Origin: Paenibacillus xylanexedens
Lineage (GTDB): Bacteria; Bacillota; Bacilli; Paenibacillales; Paenibacillaceae
DNA length: 64,000 nt
Assembly: GCF_001908275.1 (NCBI RefSeq)
Contig: NZ_CP018620.1
Location: forward strand, 6,262,001-6,326,000
Direction: 5' to 3'
The position numbers were made by a program, and so were the translations under genes. Positions 58,089 to 64,000 of this stretch are shown here, piece after piece. The notes below the pieces were generated by a model. The model searched no databases. It was given only the letters and a program-made list of their open reading frames with translations, and was not told the DNA's origin. Every line of letters starts with the position of its first letter. Positions within the stretch are counted from its first letter, which is position 1.

Positions 58089-59933
58089 ATGTGCGGTATT
58101 ACCGGCTTCATACAGTGGAATCGGGATTTGACCCAGGAATCAGAGCTGCTGGTCCGTATGACGGATAGCTTGTCGAACCGGGGGCCCGACGCTTCAGGTA
58201 CATGGATCTCCAATCCTTGTGCCTTTGGACATCGGCGTCTTAGTGTAATGGACCCCGAGAACGGCGCACAACCCATGCATGCGTTACAGGGAGATACCTC
58301 CTATACCGTCGTGTATAACGGAGAACTATACAATGCACCCGAGTTGAAAAAGGAATTGCTCCAGCGGGGGCATCAGTTCCGCACGCAATGTGATACGGAA
58401 GTGTTGCTCGCCTCTTATATTGAGTGGGGACCGGCATGTGTTGACCGGTTTAACGGTATTTTTGCTTTTGCCATATGGGATGGGGGACGCGAACAGGTTT
58501 TTATCGCACGAGATCGCCTCGGCGTGAAACCTCTGTTCTACAGTAATAACAAAGACACTCTCGTATTTGGTTCAGAGCCCAAAGCTCTGCTTATTCACCC
58601 TGATGTGGAAGCCGCTGTTGGCCCGGAAGGATTGGCCGAAGTGTTTATCGTAGGGCCTGCACGGACACCAGGACACGGCGTATACTCTTCACTGAGCGAA
58701 CTCAAGCCTGCGCACGCGCTGATCTATAACCGAAACGGGATCCGAACCTATGCCTACTGGAAACTGGAAAGCCAGAATCACGAACATAACCTGGAAGAGA
58801 CGGCAGCCGAGGTACGATCTCTCTTGCAAGATACACTGGAGCGCCAGTTGGCTTCGGATGTTCCAGTATGCTCTCTTTTATCAGGAGGACTGGACTCCAG
58901 TGCCTTGTCTGCATTAGCCGTTGATTATTACAAGCGGACCGGGCAAGGCCAAGTCAGTACGTATTCTGTCGATTATGTGGATAACGCCAAGCATTTCCAG
59001 GCGCATTCCTTTCAGCCGGGTGCAGATGGACCCTGGATTAAGCGAATGGTGGATGAACTCAAGACCGACCATCACTGGATTGAGATTGAGAACGGAGAAC
59101 TGGTTCATGCACTGACACAGGCCATGTTAGTCAGGGATCTGCCAGGTATGGCAGATGTAGACTCCTCGCTCTATTTGTTCTGTAAAGAAATCAAAAAAGG
59201 GGCGACCGTTGCCATTTCAGGCGAAGCAGCGGATGAAGTGTTTGGCGGTTACCCCTGGTTCCATCGCGAAGATATGCTGAACTCCGGTACGTTTCCGTGG
59301 TCTGTAGCGCCTGATATGCGAGCAGCGTTGTTATCCCCGGATATTCGGGAATGGATTCGGCCACTCGATTATTTGGCAGACCGCTATTCGGATGCAGTGG
59401 CTGAAGTGCCTCTGTTGGATGGGGAAACAGGTAAAGCTGCACAAATGCGGGTGATGTCCTACCTGAACATTACACGTTTCATGCCTACACTTCTGGATCG
59501 CAAAGACCGGATGAGCATGGGGGCAGGACTGGAAGTGCGGGTACCTTACTGTGACCATCGTCTGATCCAGTATGTGTTTAACATCCCTTGGGAAATGAAA
59601 ATAACGGGTGGTCGGGAAAAAGGTATTCTGCGTAAAGCACTCGAAGGTGTCCTGCCTGACGATGTGTTATATCGTAAAAAGAGTCCATACCCGAAAACAC
59701 ATAATCCGCAATATCTGGCCGCGGTCAAACAACAGGTACTTGATATCCTGGATGATCCCACTTCGCCGATTTTGCCTTTGATCGACAAAACTCAGATCCG
59801 CAATCTCGCGTCTTCACCAGATGCAGCTTCCAATCTTCCCTGGTTCGGGCAGTTAATGTCCGGTCCCCAGCTATTTGCTTATCTGACTCAGATCAATACC
59901 TGGTTGCGAACATATAAAGTCGCTATTCGTTAG
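58089..59933 (+). CDS. asnO: asparagine synthetase (glutamine-hydrolysing), AsnO-like
   Basis: Converts aspartate, glutamine and ATP to asparagine. The 614-aa length equals that of B. subtilis AsnO, the sporulation-linked paralogue. After removal of Met1, Cys2 (MCGITGF) is the glutaminase nucleophile; NRGPDASG and the YNGELYN loop belong to the same domain (1 to about 200). The synthetase domain has the PP-loop LLSGGLDSSAL (near 260) and SGEAADEVFGGY (near 378). The ATG at 58089 follows AAAGGATG. Confidence 0.94.
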   Translation: MCGITGFIQWNRDLTQESELLVRMTDSLSNRGPDASGTWISNPCAFGHRRLSVMDPENGAQPMHALQGDTSYTVVYNGELYNAPELKKELLQRGHQFRTQCDTEVLLASYIEWGPACVDRFNGIFAFAIWDGGREQVFIARDRLGVKPLFYSNNKDTLVFGSEPKALLIHPDVEAAVGPEGLAEVFIVGPARTPGHGVYSSLSELKPAHALIYNRNGIRTYAYWKLESQNHEHNLEETAAEVRSLLQDTLERQLASDVPVCSLLSGGLDSSALSALAVDYYKRTGQGQVSTYSVDYVDNAKHFQAHSFQPGADGPWIKRMVDELKTDHHWIEIENGELVHALTQAMLVRDLPGMADVDSSLYLFCKEIKKGATVAISGEAADEVFGGYPWFHREDMLNSGTFPWSVAPDMRAALLSPDIREWIRPLDYLADRYSDAVAEVPLLDGETGKAAQMRVMSYLNITRFMPTLLDRKDRMSMGAGLEVRVPYCDHRLIQYVFNIPWEMKITGGREKGILRKALEGVLPDDVLYRKKSPYPKTHNPQYLAAVKQQVLDILDDPTSPILPLIDKTQIRNLASSPDAASNLPWFGQLMSGPQLFAYLTQINTWLRTYKVAIR

Positions 59934-59957
59934 AATGACCCACTGATCGCTACTTCA

Positions 59958-60008
59958 TCAAAAAAGGGTGCCAGAAGAACAGCATAACTGTTGTTCTCCT
60001 TGGCACCC
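59958..60008 (-). terminator. terminator after the chemotaxis receptor gene
   Basis: GGGTGCCA pairs with TGGCACCC, with an inner GAACA/TGTTC helix; the minus strand continues with TTTTTT. It also lies behind asnO on the plus strand but with a weaker T run there. Confidence 0.8.
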
Positions 60009-60074
60009 ACTTGTTTTACATACACGATATGATCATTCATAAATATTGAACTTCACCCAGAAGTATATCCATGA

Positions 60075-61769
60075 TTACACTTTGAATCGACTGACTGACT
60101 CCTGTAACTCTTCCGCCATAGAGGAAAGGTCATTAGCCGCCGAAGCGATTTCCTGCATGGCAGACAGTTGTTCCTCGGACGTTGCACTAACTTCCTCTGT
60201 TCCGGCAGCCGCATTCTCTGTTACTTCCATGATGGTTTTCATCGACACATTGATCTGTTCGACACCCGCCGCCATTTGTTCAATGGATGCAGATACCTCC
60301 TGAGTCTGACCTGCGACATTGCTAACAGCTTCACGAATCTCCTCAAAAGTACCTCCTGCTTTACGGACAAGTTCTATGCCTTCCTGAACCTCAGCGTTTA
60401 CTTCTCCCATGGATTGTGATGCATTATTCATGCCATTGCGTATGGCAGCTACAAGTACACTGATCTGTTCCGCTGATTTCGCAGATTGATCAGACAGCTT
60501 GCGCACCTCGGTTGCTACCACTTCGAATCCACGACCATGCTCACCTGCTCTTGCAGCTTCAATAGCCGCATTAAGAGACAACAGATTTGTTTGTGCCGAT
60601 ATTTCGGAGATACTTTCAACCATAGATCCAATCTCATCTGAATGATTGCCCAGTTCTTCAATAACCTTAGCGAGTACACGTACAGTCTGATGAATCGAGT
60701 TCATTTGCCCAACAGCCGATTGAACCGCATCATTACCAGATATGGTTTTCGCTGACGCATTGGTTGCTTCATCCGACATATTTTGTGTATTCACTGTCAT
60801 CTGCTGAAAGCCTGTGGACAATTCATTAATCGTATGAAACCCGTCTCCAACCATACTCACCTGCGTATCCATACCCGTAGCAATCTCTTCCATCGTTGTA
60901 GCTACCTGTTCGGTCGCTGTCGCCGTCTGCTCTGTACTTGCCGTTAACTCCTCAGAAGAAGCAGCTACCCGATCTGCATTATGACCCACCTGATGGATTA
61001 AATGGCGCAAGTTCTCCATCATCTTGTTGAAGGATTCCGCCAGTTCTCCGATCTCATCCCGATTACGAACAACAATCGCCTCACCCGTCAGGTCTCCATC
61101 AGCAATTCGGCTTGCAGCCCTTGCCACATGTGCAACTGGTTTGGATATGATTCTCCCCATGATCAATGCAATTACCATGCCTAAAACGATCGAGATGATA
61201 CCAATGATCATGATTAAACGAAGTACTTTTTGAATGAGTTGATTGGCATTTACAATGCCAGTGTTCAATGTATTTTGCTGATGTTGTTCCATGGCAGTTA
61301 CCGTTTCTTCAAATCCGGATATGATCGTTGGACCTGTATCTAACAGCATTCTTGTGATCTCGCTAGTTCTGCCTTGTTTTTTCAATTCAATGACACTCTG
61401 TCCAAAAGCATAATATTCCTCCGCACTGCGGTCTGAACGATCCAGAAAATCAATCATCGTTGGGGTTTGAATGCCTGATCTTAATTCTTCGCTGGTTTTA
61501 CGGTAATCTTCATAAAAAGACTTGAATTGTTGCTCGCTTTGATCATTCTCTTCCGTCACAAAATTCCGTAAAGCAACCTGCTGTGATTTCACATCGATGA
61601 TCATGTTTTTGATCGTGAGCAGTTTCGCGGTACGCTCCCGGATTAAATCCGTAAACGTTTTCTCAACCGAGATAAACTGAGTATATGAGATGACTACAAC
61701 GGCTACCAATAAAAGAAGTACAGAACCAAAACCTAAAAGCAATTTCCTACTAATGGATACTCTTTTCAT
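60075..61769 (-). CDS. methyl-accepting chemotaxis protein
   Basis: Transmembrane chemoreceptor of 564 aa. Helix TM1 (about 9 to 30), an extracellular four-helix-bundle sensor (about 31 to 185), TM2 (about 187 to 210), a HAMP domain (about 210 to 265) and a cytoplasmic signalling domain with the hairpin tip [20 protein letters not shown] follow in order. The ligand is unknown. GGGGGAAATGAA precedes the ATG. No other chemotaxis gene is nearby. Confidence 0.96.
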   Translation of the reverse strand: MKRVSISRKLLLGFGSVLLLLVAVVVISYTQFISVEKTFTDLIRERTAKLLTIKNMIIDVKSQQVALRNFVTEENDQSEQQFKSFYEDYRKTSEELRSGIQTPTMIDFLDRSDRSAEEYYAFGQSVIELKKQGRTSEITRMLLDTGPTIISGFEETVTAMEQHQQNTLNTGIVNANQLIQKVLRLIMIIGIISIVLGMVIALIMGRIISKPVAHVARAASRIADGDLTGEAIVVRNRDEIGELAESFNKMMENLRHLIHQVGHNADRVAASSEELTASTEQTATATEQVATTMEEIATGMDTQVSMVGDGFHTINELSTGFQQMTVNTQNMSDEATNASAKTISGNDAVQSAVGQMNSIHQTVRVLAKVIEELGNHSDEIGSMVESISEISAQTNLLSLNAAIEAARAGEHGRGFEVVATEVRKLSDQSAKSAEQISVLVAAIRNGMNNASQSMGEVNAEVQEGIELVRKAGGTFEEIREAVSNVAGQTQEVSASIEQMAAGVEQINVSMKTIMEVTENAAAGTEEVSATSEEQLSAMQEIASAANDLSSMAEELQESVSRFKV

Positions 61770-62102
61770 TTCATTTCCCCCATACGTTTCAATATATTTT
61801 AATCATGAATTATGTAGTCAGTCTGAATGCTAAAATCTCCCCTCCTTTTACTTCAATAAAATGGATAAATATGAGACTACTTAAATTAGGTTAGCATACT
61901 TGCGCATTCAAATATAGGTCTATAGTATCTACCCATATTATAATTTAGGTTTTTATTCATACCTAACCGACAATATACTACATCTCTTTTATCCTAAATT
62001 ACACATTTTGAATCGTTAGATCAAAATAAAAAAAAAAGACTTTACCCAGCAGTATTTACTGGTGTAAAATCTTTATCAATTTCAGCGCATTTCAATTCAA
62101 AG
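61770..62102 (-). other. intergenic region with an unused Shine-Dalgarno-like element
   Basis: A 333-bp AT-rich gap between the chemoreceptor and the radical-SAM gene. On the minus strand a very strong AAAGGAGGGGAG (61,838 to 61,849) lies about 70 nt before the receptor start with no ATG, GTG or TTG behind it; only an ATT-initiated 8-codon frame could use it. No sigma-D promoter consensus was found. Confidence 0.4.
62027..62071 (-). terminator. terminator after the STM4011-like gene
   Basis: A hairpin pairing GATTTTACACCAGT with ACTGCTGGGTAAAGTC (some G-U and bulged positions) is followed by ten T residues on the minus strand. It ends the radical-SAM operon. Confidence 0.8.
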
Positions 62103-62966
62103 TTAACGATTGATCAATTCCGGATTTCGTTCAAGCAGCCCGCTGCCAAACGTTTCCCTGAACGGGGAATCCTCCATATGGATATAACCGATATAACAGC
62201 CACATTTTTTCATGCGACAAGGCCGATCCGCAGACAAAGCCTGCAAACCATCGCGATACAGATGTCCAATGATCCGGCGATCCTTGTAACAACGCTTCAC
62301 ATGCCCTGACCCTTGTACATAAAATACTTCGGAACCGGCAGCACATCGTTTGCCCAAGCTCTCATAATCCTGCAGATTACCTTCAAAAAGCGGATCAAGC
62401 CCACATAAAAACTGAATCTCTTCCGGTGTGTAATACTTGGGCCGATCTTTGAAGGCATTAACCCACATATACACATCATCCGGCAAAGCCTGTCTCATGG
62501 ACTCAATTGCGGGGAAAGCACTACGGAGTCCGACAGTACCGACACTAAAAGCAAGTCCCATCTGACGCAAGGTCAGACATTGTTTAACAAAAGAAGCCTC
62601 TTTTGTCTCACGAGGATGATACGTCGCCCAAAAGGCCGCTTTATTCGCATCCAACTCCCTCGCCCAATCCAGTTTGACGGACAGGTTGGTTTGAATTGCA
62701 ACCTTATCCACATGTGGCATATGTGACAGCTCAACCATCGCTTCCCGGTACCACCGACGCACCAAAGCTTCACCATAGGGATTGAAGAAAATCGAAAATT
62801 GATGCCCAGCACTCTCTTGCTCCCTGACCCAATTCACAAATTGACGCAATTGTTGTTCATCCACTTCCAACGTCTCTTTGGAATCCACGGTTTTGCTAAA
62901 AGGGCAGTATGGACAGTCGTAATTACAGGAAGACAACTTCCCCCGATAATACAAAGTCGCTCTCAT
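62103..62966 (-). CDS. STM4011-family radical SAM protein
   Basis: A 287-aa radical-SAM protein. The cluster motif CNYDCPYC (CX3CX2C, near residue 14) is at the N-terminus. The C-terminal third has further cysteines (CAAGSEV near 208, VKRCYKD near 226, and PCRMKKCGCY near 255), as expected for auxiliary iron-sulfur or SPASM-like sites. The assignment to the STM4011 family rests on length, motif layout and the adjacent STM4012-like gene. The ATG overlaps the upstream stop by 4 nt. Substrate unknown. Confidence 0.8.
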   Translation of the reverse strand: MRATLYYRGKLSSCNYDCPYCPFSKTVDSKETLEVDEQQLRQFVNWVREQESAGHQFSIFFNPYGEALVRRWYREAMVELSHMPHVDKVAIQTNLSVKLDWARELDANKAAFWATYHPRETKEASFVKQCLTLRQMGLAFSVGTVGLRSAFPAIESMRQALPDDVYMWVNAFKDRPKYYTPEEIQFLCGLDPLFEGNLQDYESLGKRCAAGSEVFYVQGSGHVKRCYKDRRIIGHLYRDGLQALSADRPCRMKKCGCYIGYIHMEDSPFRETFGSGLLERNPELINR

Positions 62967-64000
62967 GAGTAAACAAACCCTTCCATCTGTTCACGAATTT
63001 CGGCAGATATAAGCCAATCTCCAATCGCATCGGAGTAACCTAGTCCTTCTTCTGTCAGACGCAGCACCTGCTTGTCCTCATCACTCTCCAACTCCGCCAT
63101 GCCCTCTGTCAACAGTTCAGCCAACCAGATATAGTCGGACATCACATCGGTACCAAAGCGCTGTTGGTAGTCAGACAGTGTCAATCCCTCGCGATGCAGC
63201 AAGGCTTTCAGAATAAAGCGCCGTCTCTGTTCCTCACGGCTTAACACGATGCCATAATCCGCCACATCGTAGCGCTCAGTTGCCACATAATCGGCAATGA
63301 TGCTCTGTGTGGCCTTGTAACTCACGCCATACTTCGAAGCATAATGTACTTCACTCGTATAAGAGCGTGCGCCACACCCCAGACCAACCATGCCCTCCTC
63401 CTGACAGCTATAAGGCAGAAGCACTTTGGAGGACGACTGTTCTTTGGCAAATCTGCGCATCGAATATTGAACATAACCTTTACTTTTTAAAGTCTCACGT
63501 GCAGCTTTATACAGTTCCATCCGCATGTCCGGTCCCTGACGGCGAATATCATCAGGCTTCACGATTGTATTTTCCCGTGTATACAAGGGATAGATAAAGA
63601 TTTCGCCCGGTTCGTAGGCCAGAACTCTTTCCAATGAATAGATCCACGATTCCACCGTTTGACCCGGCAAACCATAGATCAGATCCAGATTCAACAATGG
63701 GAAATCATACCGAGTAAGCTTCTCAAGCGCTCGTTCAACTTCCTGCGGTTTTTGTGGACGATAGATGGCAGATGCTTCAGCTTCAATAAAACTCTGGATG
63801 CCCATACTGACACGATCCACACTTCGTTCCTTCATGATGGCCAGCTTGGCTTCCGTAACGGTATCCGGCGACGTTTCCACCGAAATCGATGCTTGCGCAG
63901 GGTCCAGCCCCATCACATGTTCAGCAATATCAAACAGACGATTCAACTGAACCTCATTTAATAATGTAGGCGTTCCCCCACCAATCGCGAACCGCGAATA
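62963..64000 (-). CDS. STM4012-family radical SAM protein (HemN-like), N-terminus beyond window
   Basis: The last 345 codons of a HemN/coproporphyrinogen-oxidase-like radical-SAM protein. The glycine-rich SAM-binding motif AIGGGTPTLL is present near the window edge; the CX3CX2C motif must lie just outside. SVETSPD, VDRVSMGIQSF and LDLIYGLPGQT are the usual HemN-like core motifs, followed by a C-terminal winged-helix part (HREGLTLSDYQQRF). The 4-nt overlap with the STM4011-like gene suggests the pair, and probably more genes to the right, form one operon. True heme synthesis is unlikely given that partner. Confidence 0.82.
   Translation of the reverse strand, partial: YSRFAIGGGTPTLLNEVQLNRLFDIAEHVMGLDPAQASISVETSPDTVTEAKLAIMKERSVDRVSMGIQSFIEAEASAIYRPQKPQEVERALEKLTRYDFPLLNLDLIYGLPGQTVESWIYSLERVLAYEPGEIFIYPLYTRENTIVKPDDIRRQGPDMRMELYKAARETLKSKGYVQYSMRRFAKEQSSSKVLLPYSCQEEGMVGLGCGARSYTSEVHYASKYGVSYKATQSIIADYVATERYDVADYGIVLSREEQRRRFILKALLHREGLTLSDYQQRFGTDVMSDYIWLAELLTEGMAELESDEDKQVLRLTEEGLGYSDAIGDWLISAEIREQMEGFVYS

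Overview
This window comes from a low-to-medium GC, endospore-forming Firmicute and is most likely Paenibacillus. The evidence is the sporulation genes (spo0B, spoIVFA, spoIVFB, spoVID), the Bacillus-type gene order around them, and proteins such as the DUF4321 and SPOR proteins that fit Paenibacillaceae. Genus assignment is inference from remembered protein features; no search was run.

Positions 1 to 47,100 are a conserved core chromosome segment, entirely on the minus strand, so transcription runs from high to low coordinates. Read in that direction: a YsoA-like gene, tig, clpP, clpX, ispG, lonB, lon, engB, a 195-aa gene of unknown function, speD, the heme/siroheme operon hemA-hemX-sirC-hemC-cobA/hemD-hemB-hemL, an RluA-type pseudouridine synthase, spoVID, a valine T-box leader, valS, folC, murC, a SPOR-domain protein, a DUF4321 protein, maf, radC, mreBCD, minCD, spoIVFA, spoIVFB, an RNase E/G, an L21 leader, rplU, prp, rpmA, spo0B, obg, pheB, hom, thrC and the beginning of thrB. 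The genes cover proteostasis, tetrapyrrole synthesis, cell shape and division, the pro-sigma-K processing machinery, ribosomal protein L27 maturation and threonine synthesis. The order largely matches B. subtilis. Differences are an RNase E/G gene between spoIVFB and rplU, no ysxE between spoVID and valS, and speD plus the unknown gene between engB and hemA.

Positions 47,250 to 56,360 are an accessory island. It is bounded by two identical tRNA-Arg(TCT) genes in inverted orientation. Each tRNA is followed by a strong terminator and then by imperfect tandem repeats of 131 to 140 bp; every repeat starts with the last 14 nt of the tRNA. One repeat is interrupted by an intact IS3-family element with a 4-bp target duplication. 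Inside the island are a cluster of 50-bp repeats, a CynX/NimT-like exporter, a very large secreted subtilisin-like protease and a SAM methyltransferase.

Positions 56,360 to 64,000 hold a structured non-coding stretch, a DUF4870 membrane protein, two small unknown genes, an AsnO-like asparagine synthetase, a chemotaxis receptor and, at the right edge, two overlapping radical-SAM genes that resemble the poorly understood STM4011/STM4012 families. This last pair is the best candidate for an undescribed system, but most of its locus lies outside the window.
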